Positions 11,958 through 25,278 are shown, counted from the first letter of the stretch. The stretch: DNA of 64,000 bases from Ottelia alismoides (GCA_037367405.1 JAZKJV010000297.1:124001-188000), one strand, 5' to 3'. The notes: a model not told the origin generated them from the sequence alone. A program made the numbers and translations.

Positions 11958-13678
11958 GCAAACAACTTAGGGATTAATTTAAAAAAATGGATTTAGATTT
12001 TCATTTACTCGGGTAGTCTGACCTCCGAGCCACTTGCAATTACTCCATTTTTCCGCAACTATTTTTCTATTCATATTTTGTATATATTTTATTTTTGATC
12101 TCTCTAATATAATTTTCCTTATGAGGGCCAAGTGGACTTAGAGTACATCGAAGGTCGACGGATGTGACGCGCGTCGACTGCTGAAGAGCGAGGATAATTA
12201 ATTTATCTTTGAAAGAAATCTGTAAATTTTTGTAATTATTTTGTTGTAATAATTTAGGTAATTTGCTTCTTTATAGCGGCTCTTGTTTGAGAGCTCGCGC
12301 ATGTAAAGAGACTTGGACTTTTATTTTGTGGTCGACCTGTTTCACTCTCCGGTGAGGGTGGGGCTTGACTTGAGTGGCAAATTTAAGGATTAGGCACACG
12401 TTAGTTAGCATCAAATTTATTTGTGCCCATCGTAATTTAGGCCACACATATCTTAGACGATCCACATATCTTATAAGATTCATAATGAGATGCACATAGA
12501 TACGTACTACGTAGCTCAAATTAAATCAATTCTTCCCCGCTAATAGTATATTGTTTAGGTGTTGTTTTCTCGATCTTCATGCATTTAGTGTAATCTTTAA
12601 AAATTCAATTTTGCATAACGCATGGAGAGTGCTGGGATTCACTGTAAGTATTTCTTCTTCTGAGCATGCATCATAGTTTCTCGTTTGCATTCTAATTTCT
12701 GATTTCCCTCTTGTTTTATAACTTAAGGTCAAAAAAGAAATTGGGACTGAATGGTAGGTGTAATTTTGTGTTTAGATTAATTTTCAAGTGATGACCTAAC
12801 TCTAGAATTAGGACTGAATTGAGCAGGTCGATTAAAATAATTGGAATAAAAAGAACCTTGTTCGCGGGTGCATAAGCCCTCACTGTTTGATTTACTTGCA
12901 AGTGAGAGAGAGACAACCCTAGGATACAACCAATCCAGGATTTCTTACATACTACTGGTTCTTTACTTTTAGGCGATTAGCTACTTTTTAGTGAGGAATA
13001 CGGGTAGCCATATTTATACGGTTCGGACTTCCTTAGCAAAGTGGGAGGTTTAGAGGGTGCCTTAGTCCTCAAGGAACGGGAAGTCGTATTTATGCGGTCC
13101 GTACTTACTCCTATACTGGCTGAAAGTAGGTCCAACTAGTTGTAAGAACCGGGCCAATCTGTAGGAAAATACCGGCACCTAACAGCTCGTTAATCTTTCC
13201 AAGATTGTGTTATCACAACTAAAATTGACTAGATAATTCGACCAAACCCTTAAGGCCATCACGTGTTGAGTTGGTGAAATTGAGGGTTTGAATTACGTTT
13301 GTATTGTTTGAGTTTACTCCGTACATTTACGTACACCGTAGAACCAGCGCCTCATTGAATATCATGTTCTAATCGGTTCTTTTGATATCGAAGATTACCG
13401 ACTGGGGGGATATTTATTCGGACTTTGCAAATCTCTCGTTGAACCCTTCAAGAAGTACATCTTCAAAGGTTCGGACGCAACATGAACCAACTTGGACTCA
13501 TGACCCTCTTGAGTTCAGGATCACCCACTCTCGGGATGGTTACTCTCAAACCATTATCTTTATCTCTTTCCACCTCACCGAGGAAGACCTTCACCTCGGT
13601 GAGAATATCTTGATTCATAAATCCTATTCTAATTAAGAACACCTTGCTGATTCAAGACCTAAAGAAGATACAAGAAAA
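11958..13678 (+). other. Athila untranslated leader
   Basis: About 1.7 kb between primer site and gag with no sense ORF of note. A direct repeat of about 40 bp occurs at 12998-13035 and 13078-13115 (TAGCCATATTTATACGGTTC versus AGTCGTATTTATGCGGTCC). Confidence 0.7.
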
Positions 13679-14587
13679 ATGCCTCCAAAGAAGAAAGAAG
13701 ATGAAGAATAGAACCATGAAGACCCGATGAGAATGATACTTGCCAGATTACCTGCATCTGAGCAGCAACACGCACTACTCCGAGCTCAGTTAGGACAGCT
13801 AAATGTTGGGGTCGAACCACCAATGGATGCGGCGTATAACGTTGGACAATACCAAATTCAGAACTACTTGAGTCCGACAGAACCCACGGTTGATTTTGAG
13901 TTGAAGCTGCACTTTTTGAACCTGCTTCCACACTTTTATGGGAATGCATCTGAAGAGCCATATGCATTTCTAAGGGACTTTGAGATCATCTGTGCTAACC
14001 TCAGACATCCTAATGTTAACCAGGATTATATTAGGCTCACAACCCTTCCATTTGCCTTGGGTGGCAAAGTTGACTATTGGGTAAAGAACTTGGGAGTTAC
14101 AGTCACCACTTATGCCCAGTTCAAGGACCTGTTTTTTAAGAAGTTCTACCCGTTGAGTAGAACTAATATGATGAGGATGCCTATTACGAGTTTTTCCCAG
14201 TTGCCCCATGAAGTCTTTTGTGATGCTTGAGAAAGATTCAAGTACATCCTGCAGAAGTGCCCCTGTCACAATTTAGATGATAACATCTTAGTCCAGTCGT
14301 TCTTCACTGGTCTCAACCCTGAGATGCAGGGTTTAGTGAGCGATGCATGTGAAGGCAGCTATACATCACGAGGATCGGATACCGTCTGGAAGGTATTCGA
14401 GAAGATGGCTGAAACTAGCTGCTCACAGATGGCCAGCAGGTCTTATACATTGTCCCTCGGTTCACTCTTATCTGGAGGGGGAAGGTCAGTTGTAGTCGAT
14501 CTTTCTCAAGACGTGATCCCTAGCATGGGACTCCTTGCAGACAAGCTTACAGTAGTCGAGAAGATCGACAGGAGGATGATGTGTTAG
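13679..14587 (+). pseudogene. Athila gag (N-terminal and capsid part), broken
   Basis: The likely start is the ATG at 13679, followed by a lysine-rich MPPKKK opening and a TAG stop at 13709. The frame then continues through a retrotransposon gag domain: FHG-type text around LPHFYGNASEEPYAFLRDFE, and TTLPFALGGKVDYWVKNL typical of this family. A TGA at 14228 replaces a tryptophan (context DA-stop-ERFKYI), after which the same frame continues with FFTGLNPEMQGLVSDACEGS to 14587. Gag would form the virus-like particle. At least two nonsense changes make it inactive. Confidence 0.85.
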
Positions 14588-15717
14588 ACCGGAGCGTTTC
14601 CAAACTTCCAAAATAGATGGAGGAGTTGACTGAGAAGGTTTATAAGATAAGGATACCCACCGTGACTGCACCCTCTGCCCCCATATATCAAGTTCACCAT
14701 ATTCAGGAGCAATTAGTGTCAGGGCAAACCCAACCGTGAGAGAAGGACCAGTCCTATGCCCACTCTTTCCATCAACCACCTCCATTAGCAGATACAGTTC
14801 AGGAGGAGCCTCCACCGATTTGGGAGGTGAATTGAGTATGATATACTAAGGACCTTGTCAGGCAGGGAAGTATGGGAGATTGACAGACCTACCAGTGTCC
14901 CTCGACCTCTCACAACACCGCATTCACCTCCGCACCACCTCCTTCATAGTAGAGCCCTGGATTCCAACCACCCCAGCAGCAGTGACAGCAGTATCAGCAG
15001 TATGGCCGACAGGGCCATTAGTAGACAGACCAGCAGGGCCTGCAATCTTAACAGATACCCCAGCAGCAGCAACAGGGGCAGTACCCTGGCCAGCAGGGCC
15101 AGTCTTCTCGTTCTTCTTCCTAGTCTTATCCACTTCCTTCATCATTTGGACCCATGGATATTCAGCAGCAGATACTCGACGAGCTTCGTTCCTACAAGAA
15201 CGAAATTCATGACTTACGGGTGGATGTTAACCACCTGTCCAGATGGCGAGATGAGCAGACTGCACCCTCTACCTCGATCCTAGCCCAAGTTCAGGCTAAA
15301 TCCAATAGCCTGAACCGATCTAGTTCTCAGCAGCACTTTGGTTAGGTATACTATTCATCATCTCCAAGATCTGAACATGAGATTCTTTCATGTGATAAGG
15401 CTAATCATATGTCACTCAAGAGCAGAAGGACCATGACCGTACATGACCGAGCAAGGGATACACGAAGGGGCATCTCTGGAGCTCTACCTGAGGAGTCTTC
15501 ATAGGACGAGGAGGAGAGGCATCATATTTCAGAGCCCCATCAGCACCATTTGAGGATTTCTACTCAGGGAGCCAAGAGGAGGAGGAGAGCACGTATGCAG
15601 CATAGGCAGCATGGATATACTTCTGATTCTATGGAGGACCTTGCATCTCCAATTGTGGCGGATACCACTCCAGCTTCTATTCCATGACTTATAGTAGATA
15701 GTCTAGATTTTGATTCC
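14588..15717 (+). pseudogene. Athila gag C-terminal linker, frameshifted
   Basis: The reading frame is lost several times. Glutamine-rich codon runs (cagcagcagtatcagcag, about 14990-15110) and the later DIQQQILDELRSYKNEIHDL segment at 15154-15345 show this is the low-complexity region between capsid and protease. No zinc knuckle was seen. The segment 15346-15717 is in mixed frames. Confidence 0.6.
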
Positions 15718-16608
15718 ATGTTGCATCAAAAAGATTCGTATATGAAGAACTCTGTTTCAGTTAATGTCAAGAATGATCTTTCAGTTCATGATTCAGACTC
15801 TTCATCTTTTGTTTCTCTAGCTTCAATCCCTTTCCCATGTGCTCTTACGACAGGAAAGTGCATCAAAAAGATTCAAAAAGATGACCCCGATATGACAAGA
15901 TTTTGTAAAGAAAACATCACTATAAAGGTACCATTTGATGAGTATGTGTCTAATCATCCTGCATTTCAAAAATACCTTAAGGTGAGATGTACACCTACAA
16001 GGGTTAGTAGGAAGAAAGAGAACCAAAATATAAAGACACATGTCTTGTCAGTAGCCACGACTTATTGTCTCAAGAATCAGACTTTGCCAAGGAAAAAGAG
16101 AGACATGGGTGCTCACTATGTGGAGAGTCGTATTGACGACATTGTGTTTGCACGCACACTCTTGGATAACGATTCTTCAATCAATTTACTTCCCTTGGCA
16201 TTATATCAGAAATTGGAGTCGGGACCACTTCGCAAATCTAGAGCTTTACTCCAATTCGCAGATCGTTCAGTGAAGAGACCTAAGGGAGAAGTCAAGAATG
16301 TCATTATCTCGATTGAGGGGCAGAACTATCAAGTTGACTTCACCGTCTTGGACATGGAGATGCCCAATCATTGGAGAGAATCTCATATTATTCATAGGTG
16401 GCCCTTCCTTAGGACCGTGGATGCAACTTTTGATTATGATACGGGAATGGTGAAGTTCTGTTCTCCAGGCAGAGAAGTGAACCTTGAGATGAAGCAAACC
16501 AAGTGTCAGCGACCTGATTCAGAGAGTAGCACAGAGTACTCATCTTCAGAGGCAGATTGCATAATGATTAGCACAATTGGGATTTGGGGACATATTCCTT
16601 CAAGATAG
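15718..16608 (+). pseudogene. Athila aspartic protease region
   Basis: An open frame of 296 codons. Its N-terminal half is charged linker. From about 16130 it encodes the retropepsin domain: RTLLDNDSSINLLPLALYQK, then LLQFADRSVKRPKGEV and VDFTVLDME, all matching the Athila protease. The active site normally reads D-L-G-A-S; here it is D-N-D-S-S (near 16164), so the glycine of the catalytic triplet has become aspartate and the enzyme would be inactive. The domain ends before the stop at 16606. Confidence 0.85.
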
Positions 16609-18302
16609 AGCGAGTCCCTTTCATCTGGAAAGGGTATTGTGGATGATGCAGTTTGCCAAGTGGTGCCTGATCATGTGAGAGATGCATCTACTTATTCTCA
16701 TGATGACATAGAGATCCATCTGGATCTATCAGTTCCATCCCCTTCGGAATGATCATGGGACATAGATGATGAGTCGGACGCAGCTTTGGCTGAACTACTG
16801 CGGTTCTTTGGCAATCCGACTCCCCATACTTCTGAGTTGGTGGCAAGTACTACGCAGCTTAACCCACCTTCATGCAGCACGGAACAGATTCAGATTCAGT
16901 TCACCCAGATTTGCTTGATGATACCACATTGCTAGAACTGAAATTACTTCCTCCTACACTCAAGTATGCCTTTCTTGCGGGACCCAAAGAAAGATATCCT
17001 GTTATTATTAGCTTAGACTTGACTTTAGAACAGGAGTCTAGGTTGTTAGAGGTCTTAGAGAGGAACCGCAAAGCAATAGGCTGGACAGTGTCGGATCTCG
17101 TGGGGATCAACCCCGCTCTCTACTTGTACCATATTTTAGTGAGGATAATGTGAGACATTCCCGTGAGTTCCTAAGGAGACTTAACCCCAATCTACGGGAA
17201 GTAGTGAAGAAAGAAATTAAGAAATGGTGCAAAGTAGGGTTTATATACCCTATTTCTGACTCCAAGAGGGTGGCCCTGCTTCATGTTGTCCCGAAGAAGT
17301 CAGGAATTCATATGGTCACCAACGAGGAGGGGGTAGAGATCATGACACGAGTACCCATGTCGTGGCATGTCTGTGTTGACTACAGGCGCCTGAATGCTGC
17401 GACCAAGAAAGATCACTTTCCTTTGCTGTTTATTGATCAGATCTTGGAGAGACTCGCAGGGAAAGAGTTCTTATGTTTTCTTGACGGGTACTCAGGCTAC
17501 AACCAGGTAGCTATAGCACCTGAGGATTAGGAAAAGACCACATTTACATGTCCAGTCGATACTTATGCTTTCAGGCGCATGCCATTCGTGCTCTGCAATG
17601 CCCCGAGCACATTTTAGCGGTGCATGATAGCCATATTTGCTGAGATGGTGGGAGATTTCCTGGAAGTGTTCATGGATGACTTCTCGGTCCATGGCGATTC
17701 TTCTGATACATGTTTAGCGCACTTGGACCGAGTCCTCACGAGGTGTAGAGAGGTGAATCTAGTACTCTCCTGGGAGAAAAGTCATTTTATGGTGACGGAG
17801 GGTATCATGTTGGGGGCATTTCATCTCCAAAAGAGGAACAGAGGTTGACCTTGCCAAGGTGGAGGTAATAAAGAAACTCGATCCACCTACCAACGTGAAG
17901 TCAGTGCGGTCATTCTTAGGGCATGTTGGATTCTATAGAAGATTTATTCATGATTTTTCAAAGATCGCACACACACTGACTGAGCTTTTAGCGAAAGACA
18001 CAGAGTTCGTTGTAGATCACAGATGTCTGGAGGTCTTTGAGCTCTTGAAGAGGAAGATTTGTACCTCGCCTATCCTACAAGCTTCTGACTGGTCTCTTCC
18101 CTTTGAGATCATGACTGAAACGTCAGATTTTGCGATAGGAGTTGTGTTAGGACAAGGGCGAGAGGGGATCCCGTTTGCGATCCACTACGCGAGCAGAGTA
18201 TTAGATCCTACACAGAAGAATTATACAATGACTGAAAAGGAAATGCTTGCGGTAGTATGGGCCCTCGAGAAGTTCAGAGCATATATTTTGGGCTCTAAGT
18301 GA
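16609..18302 (+). pseudogene. Athila reverse transcriptase and RNase H, broken
   Basis: Linker text from 16872 (ELKLLPPTLKYAFLAGPKE, RNRKAIGWTVSDLVGINP) leads into RT after a frameshift near 17145. RT motifs are clear: VVPKKSGI, CVDYRRLNAATKKDHFPL, FLDGYSGYNQVAIAPED, FRRMPFVLCNAPSTF and the polymerase site FMDDFS at 17669-17686. TAG stops at 17528 and 17615 both replace glutamine codons. A one-base slip near 17820 changes frame; from 17859 the frame carries the connection domain and RNase H (SDFAIGVVLGQ, HYASRVLDPTQKNYTMTEKE, FRAYILGSK) to 18302, where another slip follows. Confidence 0.9.
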
Positions 18303-19865
18303 CAATTTACACTGATCACACAACTATTCGATATTTAATGGGAAAGAAGGATGCAAAGCACGTCTTCTTATATGGATTTTACTCCTCCAGGAATTTAATT
18401 TGGAGATAAAAGATAAATCTGGAGTGAAGAATGTTGTGGTTGATCACCTTTCTCGGATTGAACTTAAGGATTCTCCTGATTATGAGTGGATTAGAGAGAC
18501 CTTCCCATATGAGTCAATTTGTGTTATTGACTCACTCTCGTGGTATGCCAACATGGTGGACTATCTTGACTCCAAGCAGGTTCCCCATGGTTGGACTAGG
18601 AGCAGCATTGATCGACTGAAGTCGGATTCGAGAAGATACCACCGGGACGATCCTTTCCTTTCTTCGAAGGACCGGATTGTGTTTGGAGAAGGTGTATTCC
18701 TCAAGAGGAATACCAGAGTGTCCTCACATATTGTCATTCATTTGAGGCTGGAGGACACCATTCGTGAAAGAGAACCGCTCACAAAGCACATCAATGTGGA
18801 TTGTATTGGCCGATCTTGTTTAGAGATGCTATTGATTTTGTACGGTCGTGCCCGATTTGTCAAAGGATGGGAGTGACAGTTGGACAGAGAGGTGAGATGC
18901 CCATGCAACCAATGATTATTTGTGATGTTTTTGATGCATGGGGCATAGATTTTATGGGTTCCTTTCCCAACAGCCAAGGACATGAGTAAATATTGTTGGC
19001 GGTTGATTATTTATCTAAGTGGGTGGAGGCTATCCCAACCCGAACTGCAGACAGCAAGACTGTCTGTAAGTTTGTGAGAGACCATATTATTTCTAGGTTC
19101 GGGGTGCCAAGCGTTTTGATATCTGATGGTGGTAGCCACTTTGTGAACAGAGATATGAGATTTTTAGCTAGGGAATATGGATTTGAGTATAGAGTTATTA
19201 GTCCTTACCACCCATAGTCCAACGGCATGGCAGAGGTTTTGAACAGAGAGGTGAAAAGTATTTTGCATAAATTGGTTCGTCCCGATAGGAAGAACTGGTC
19301 TCAGCTCTTGGACCAAGTTCTGTGGGCCTATAGGACAGCCTACAAGACACCATTGGGTACTTCACCATTTAGAATGATCTATGGCAATCCATGCCATTTG
19401 CCCGCAGAATTGATTCATAAATCCGAATGGGCAATTAAGAAGATTAATTGGAGTTGTCACCTAGGGAAGCTTTGTCGAGACTTGAACTTGAACGAGCTCG
19501 TGGAAATCTGAAACAGGGCATATGACAACAGTTTGATTTATAAGGACATAGTAAATAGATGGTATGATCAGCACATTAGGTGCAAAGACTTTGTCCCTGG
19601 ACAAAAGGTATGGTTGTTCAATTCCAGGTTGAAGATGTTCCATGGGAAGCTCAAATCTAAATGGACGGGTCCCTTTCTTATTAAGAAAGTGCACGAGAAT
19701 GGAAGTGTAGAGATAGCTAATCTCACAGATGGTGCACAATCTCATGTGGTAAATGGACAACTGTTGAAGCATTTTGTAGACTCGAAAGAGCAGCTAGTCC
19801 AAGTCGAGGTCATCAACTTCATGCAGAGTGAGTACATAGCAGATACATCATATTATTCTTCATGA
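18303..19865 (+). pseudogene. Athila RNase H end and integrase, broken
   Basis: After the slip at 18302 the RNase H tail (TIYTDH-like, [14 protein letters not shown]) is followed by the integrase zinc-finger remnant with CPIC at about 18854. The catalytic core is in a frame broken by stops at 18987 (TAA) and 19215 (TAG): first acid in WGIDFMG, second in LISDGGSHF, third in VLNREVKSI, so all three DDE residues can be read. The C-terminal part (YDQHIRCKDFVPGQKVWLFN, KWTGPFLIKK) resembles the usual GPY/F-type end and closes at about 19863. Confidence 0.88.
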
Positions 19866-21679
19866 AGATGCAACATCAAGATTCGGCATCTTAGAAGATT
19901 CATTCCTCTTGTACATTCTCCCTTCTTTGTATATTCTCCATATCACATCGGTTCTTATACTTACTCTTGTCCTATACTTAGGATGGCCAGAGCCTAAGTA
20001 TAGGGGGAACCGATGCCCGCCACATGTAACTCATCCATTTCACCTCTTGACCTCGAACGCCCCATTTTTTGCTCTTCTTCTACGCTTAGGCTAACCATAG
20101 CCTAAGTATAGGGGGGCGGATCAACTTCTATACTTTTTATTATTTTAGCCATCCTACGCTTAGCATGAGCTATGTCTTTTTTCTCGCTTCTTGTCCTCTG
20201 ACGACATAGCATAAGCTAAGTATATGGGCGTGTATATATTACTTATATACTTTACCCATAGCTCGTACTTTCACGTATTTTTGTATATATTACACAATAA
20301 TTATAGGGTGGGTAAAAAATCTTTTTCAAAAAAATATATTAAAAAAATTCAAAAAAAATTCTAAAAAACTTTCTTCTTTTCCTTTGTTTTTCAAAAAAAC
20401 TCTAAAAAAACTAACTCATAAGTTGGTTTAATCTCCGACATGTTCACTTTCACACAAGACTAGTGAAGTTCAAGAACACTTGGTTTATGAGGCCTTGAGA
20501 TTTTGAGTTAACTAGCCTTAGTCATTAGGGCCCTTGACTTAATTATTCACATTTCCCTAGTTTGAAAATTTTGTGTGCTATATTGCATGCTTAGTCTCTA
20601 CCTTAAGAATATGATCAGCACCTCACATACACGATTGTAGTTATGATGATATGAGTTGAAATTTCACTTGAGGAACTGGGATAAGGGATTTGAGTTTGGA
20701 CTTGATTTGATGATGCTTGAGGATGGGATAAAATCAATAAAGGCTTCATGAAACCTGAGTGTTAGCACTTTTAGCCAGTATGAGAACATGGTTCTTGTAC
20801 TATCTCTTGCCATTTACCTATGTGTCAGGGTGTAATAAAATAAAAAAATTATTGATCAATGTGCGCCAACTCTTGGTAAAAGTAGTGGAGCTAGCCAAAA
20901 ATACTATAAAGCAATGAAATGTTAAAGAAAAGCTCTCATTCCACAAAGTCAAATATCAAAGAGCTTCCACAAAAGGCGAGCGCTCCCTACCATTTCAAAG
21001 TGTCCACTTGGACCACCGCTATTAGGACCAGGAGTCGGGCTAGCACCAAAAAAGGACTCTGCATCGTAAATGCTACAAGTATGGGTGTAGAAGGTATAAT
21101 AGATACTCAAAAAAGGCACATCCCGATGTACTCCCAGGAAAATAGTGTAGACGACTCCAACTTCTCTTGACGGGCACATTGATCAACAACCAAAAAAATA
21201 CATGTGCTGAGTTAATAAGGCACTCGAGAGGATCCTTGTTCCAATGAGAGAGAGAGAGAGAGAAGAAATGACACAATCATATACCCTCCATCAACTGGCC
21301 TTCCATCTACACTTTTAAGTCTAACCACTAAAGGGACGGTGTATTGGATGCAAGAAATGGTTTATTTCCTAGTGTTGAGGGTCGGGTCCTTAGGAGAGTC
21401 TCTTAGACTGGAACCTTGGGTGACGTTGCGACTCTACTCTTTTAACTACAGTCAACACTTAAGTCATATCCCTACTATATATGTATACAAAGAGAATCTG
21501 ATGATTAGGGAAATTAGATATCTTTTGACTAGAGCTAGGTTCATCTTAGAATTTCAGGATCTCTAAAATCGAGAGTTCTTGAACGGATCAAGTCTTGTAT
21601 TCACATGCACAGTCAGGGGTTAATCCAACTTATTCATTCTTTATTTGCTCGAGGACTAGCACAGTTCAAGTATAGGGGG
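19866..21679 (+). other. Athila 3' non-coding region with repeated PPT-like hairpins
   Basis: No env-like or other long sense ORF is present. At 19976-20228 three short inverted repeats (for example CTTAGGCTAACCATAGCCTA) each lead into a purine-rich tract resembling the real polypurine tract: AAGTATAGGGGGAA at about 19997, AAGTATAGGGGGGCGGA at about 20104, AAGTATATGGGCG at about 20218. Confidence 0.7.
21668..21679 (+). other. Polypurine tract
   Basis: AAGTATAGGGGG immediately precedes the 3' LTR at 21680. This is the expected site for priming plus-strand synthesis. Confidence 0.8.
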
Positions 21680-24552
21680 TAATGAATCTGCGATTCATCA
21701 TCTCAAAATCTTGATCTAAGAAAAATCCCTAAAAGAAATTCTCAATTAAATGTCCATAAAATCAATAAATTAACAAAATGACTCTTGTAAATAAAACACA
21801 CTAATTATTGTATATTGGATTGTAAAAAGCCGCAAAAACTAAAAGAGTTTTTCACATGCAAATAGTCTAAAACTTCGTATATTTTTAATAATTTCATTTC
21901 AACTCCTTTTTGGCTAATTCTTTCTTTAACTTGTTCATAAAAATGTATATAAAAATACAAAAATACAAAATAAATTTCACCTCAAATAAATACTCGTAGA
22001 TCCTAAAGAGAAAAAGCCGTAAAGTCCAACTTTCCTGCCAAATTCCCACTCCGTATGAACTCCAAATTCACCAAACTTTCTTTTAAAGTTCAAGTTAGAA
22101 AATTATCTATCCAAGGAAGTGGTTTCATTAAAATCGGAGCTCATTTGCAAAAGTTGGGTTTTGGGACCTAGATGTACATTGTATATTATGTATATATTCA
22201 TTCTTTCTTCATTTTTATTTTATCTTTCTTAATCACTAAAAAAATCAAAAAATCATTGTTGTGTTGTATTTGACTTCTAGTATTTTATTATATTTTTCTG
22301 TTGTAAATATTATTAAAAAGATAGAAAAATATAAATTAGAAAAGCAACAAAAAATGTACATGTTGTATGTCTTCCTTTGTAAATTCTCCACTATTTTTCT
22401 TCTTTATTTTTTTGTTGTATTTTAGTAGGCTACTTTATATTATTATTAATTTTATTATTTAATTTCCATTCTCTACAATAACCACCATTCAACTCCATCA
22501 TTCCACCATATTTTCTAACTTCTAATTCAACCCCGTTATTTTATTAACCTCCCATCCACCACTTTAATAACTTCTCATGTTCTCTCTTTCTATACATCTC
22601 ATCCTCCGCATTTTGCACTTGATCCATCTTTATGTAAGGAGAGCCTAGTTTCCAGAGTTGAATCGGTGACAGCGACGCAACCGCGGTCGAGACAGCCCTC
22701 TCTTCGGTGAGATATGTTGGCTTTTTTGCCAACATCGCAGCTGCATCTGTGCATTGCTCGAGCTCATCGCTCGCTGACGATTTGAGCGATAACCATATTC
22801 TCGTGAGTACATCATAGGTGACTGTCTCCATCGTATTTGTATTTTGTTATCATTGTTATTTTTGCAAATTTTTTTACACCACCACTGTTACATCTTTCCA
22901 CCATCACCATCATTTTCATTATTCCCCACACCCTCATCTACCATTGTTTCTCCCTTTTGTGTACATATTGTTTCCTGTTTAGAAAATTTTTTAAAAAATT
23001 AAAAATCCAAATAAAAAAATAGTACTGCAGCAAGACAAAAAAATATAAAAAAATCAAAATTTTTTAAAAGGGGAATGTCGTTCCCCTGGCTGCCCGCTGC
23101 CCCAGCCATCTCCAGGCGCCTCTGCGCCTAGCCAGGCACCACCCACCGACCGTAGTTCGCCTGCGCCGCCCACCGCGGCTGCGTGCCTCCTCCCACGCGG
23201 ACCGCGCTTCCAGCACGACAGCGTGCCTCCTCCTAGAGCCTCCAGCTGCTTTCTCCTCCGTTCCAGCCGCAACGCGACCCCACCGCCGCTCGGTCCCCTC
23301 AACCACCGCTGCGCTGCCCATCGCGGACGCGCGTGCGACGCTGCATCGCGCCGCCGTTCTCCGTCGTGGCCGCCCCTGCGCCCTAACCGCTATCTGCTGA
23401 AGAAGAAGGTCTTTTGGTTATTTTCTATTGTAAAAATTACATTTCATTTTCATCAAGTTTCTATAATTACAAGCAAGTCTCTGTGCAGGTTTTCTTCTGT
23501 TTAAGTTATTTTCTATTTTGCATAGATAACCATGTGTTTACTTATGATTTGGATATTTATTTTACATCATTTTATTCGATGACAAATAGCATGATGTTGA
23601 GCAACAAATTGTCTACCCTATGAATATTTATTTGTATTTTTGTGAGATGTTGTGTATACATTAAAAGTGTTTAACTAAATTTCTGCATATTTTACCCAAT
23701 CTGGACCCATAAATTCATATCTAACTCACGGTTGCTCCAAAAATTCCATAAAAATTAGAAATTATGCATTGAAATGTGTACTAAGTACTGTCCAAATTTC
23801 ATTTCAATTGGAGTTATCTTGTGCTTGTAATAAATTATAGAGTGTTTTTGATAAATGATTTTAAATTAAATCCACACATATTATTTTTGCAAAATTTCAA
23901 CTCTCCTGGAAGCTTTTAGAGATAATTCCTATTTTGTTTAATTTGATAATGTGGATTGATTAGGAATTAATTACTCACTGTCACTCTGTTTCTACTAAAA
24001 AATATAAAAAAATCAGATTTTGTCAGAAAATTCCAAAAAAATTACTGTAGCATCCTTGCATCATGTTGTTATTCAACTAAATTTTTCATGATTTTTGCAT
24101 TCTGTTTGTGTGAAAATTTTAAAAAAATCCATAAAAGTATGCATTTTTAATTGTTGCATTATAATTCCTAAAATTTCTAAAAATGTGTTTTGCACTCATC
24201 TCTAGATTAGGATTGTAGGAAAAATACATTTAGGCTAAATTGGACTTATTTTCTATTAAAATGAATTTGGCCTAGTTGTGTGCTTTCTTATTGTCTTAAT
24301 TCAACTGCCTTGTGCATTTTTGCATTTATTTTGCATAAAAATATAAAAAAACGCATTGGAAATCTAGATCTTAATTTCCAAATTAGCCCCAAAGTTGTTC
24401 CTTTGCCTCCCTGTGTTCGACCCCGGACTTACCCGGGATATAAATTAAAGCCGAGACACTCTTCACAGAGATTTTCTTTCGATTCTGACTTTTTTCGCTA
24501 AGTACACATACTACAACATGTGCAAATTAAACACGTCTTCAGCGACACGTCA
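21680..24552 (+). repeat. 3' LTR of the Athila-type element
   Basis: Begins TAATGAATCTGC (the expected TG has become TA) and ends ACACGTCA. It matches the 5' LTR throughout, including the GC-rich block here at about 23080-23400. Short indels and base changes are spread along its length. Confidence 0.92.
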
Positions 24553-24602
24553 CTGCCCACGGGCTGCTCCATGCCCTTTTTCTGCCATTTTTTATTTTTT
24601 GA

Positions 24603-24826
24603 AAAATATCACAATGTATATTTATCTATATATCCCTCAAACCTGTCATTCGAATTTCATCAAAACAAAGACCCCTATGCCTACCACCTAGAACAGGTCG
24701 ACTACAACAATATTTAGACCATTAAAATTACTTATTCTAGATGAAGGGCATAGAATTCTCCATTTCTGACGAAATTCGAATGGCATATTGGAGGGATATA
24801 GATGAATATACATGGTGATATTTTGC
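24603..24826. mobile_element. Foldback MITE, family B, copy 3
   Basis: Same palindrome as the copies at 5286 and 5583, from AAATATCACAATGTATA to CATGGTGATATTTT. Only about 10 bp separate it from copy 4. Its outer left arm was cut by the Athila insertion: text left of 9059 (GGGTTTGATGTGG) joins text right of 24553 once the retrotransposon is removed. Confidence 0.8.
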
Positions 24827-24835
24827 AAAAAAATA

Positions 24836-25055
24836 AAATATCACCATGTATATTCATCTATATATCCCTTCAATATACCATTCGAATTTCGCCACAAACG
24901 AAGACTCCTATGTCCTACATCTAGGACATATAGTTTCGATGGTCTAAACATTATTGTAGTCGACCTGTTCTAGATGGAGGGCATAAGAGTCTCCGTTTCT
25001 GATGAAATTCGAATAACATGAAGGGATACATTGATGAATATGCAAGGTGAAATTT
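24836..25055. mobile_element. Foldback MITE, family B, copy 4
   Basis: Palindrome of the same family, from AAATATCACCATGTATATTC to GCAAGGTGAAATTTTTC. The outer right flank ends CCCATCATACCC, the partner of GGGTTTGATG left of the Athila element, so copies 3 and 4 may be parts of one composite element. Confidence 0.75.
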
Positions 25056-25127
25056 TTCAAAAAAGTAAAAAAAAGCTTGCGGCAAAATAGTGCAAGACAA
25101 TCCCATCATACCCTATATATATATATG

Positions 25128-25278
25128 GTTGATCTTGTGAGAGCCAAAAATTGTGAGAGCATGAGAGTAGTGAGTCTAGACCATTACAGTGGTTGATTGG
25201 AGGAGGAGGGAGATGAGCAGAATCTAATGGTCAAGACTCCCTCTTATCATAGTTTTTGGCTCTCATAGAATTCAGCCC
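25128..25278. mobile_element. Foldback MITE, family C, copy 3
   Basis: Arms GGTTGATCTTGTGAGAGCCA and the reverse complement TTGGCTCTCATAGAATTC with internal GAGAGCATGAGAGTAGTGA. It lies in a TA-rich site, as do the copies near 7064. Confidence 0.6.

Larger units (their letters stand above)
9064..24552 (+). mobile_element. Athila-type Ty3/gypsy LTR retrotransposon, complete but inactive
   Basis: Two LTRs of 2873 bp each (9064-11936 and 21680-24552) flank an internal region with primer site, gag, protease, RT, RNase H, integrase and polypurine tract in the Ty3/gypsy order. The 5-bp target duplication CTGCC is perfect (9059-9063 and 24553-24557), so this is one insertion and not a mosaic. The tRNA-Asp primer site, the FMDDF polymerase motif and the sequence of the RT-integrase block point to the Athila lineage. 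Every coding domain has stops or frameshifts, and the LTRs differ at roughly one site in ten in the stretches I compared, so the insertion is old. No env-like ORF follows integrase. Confidence 0.93.

Noticed and set aside
19866..21679. Env-like ORF after Athila integrase
   Set aside because: No sense frame longer than about 110 codons after pol and none with membrane or signal features.
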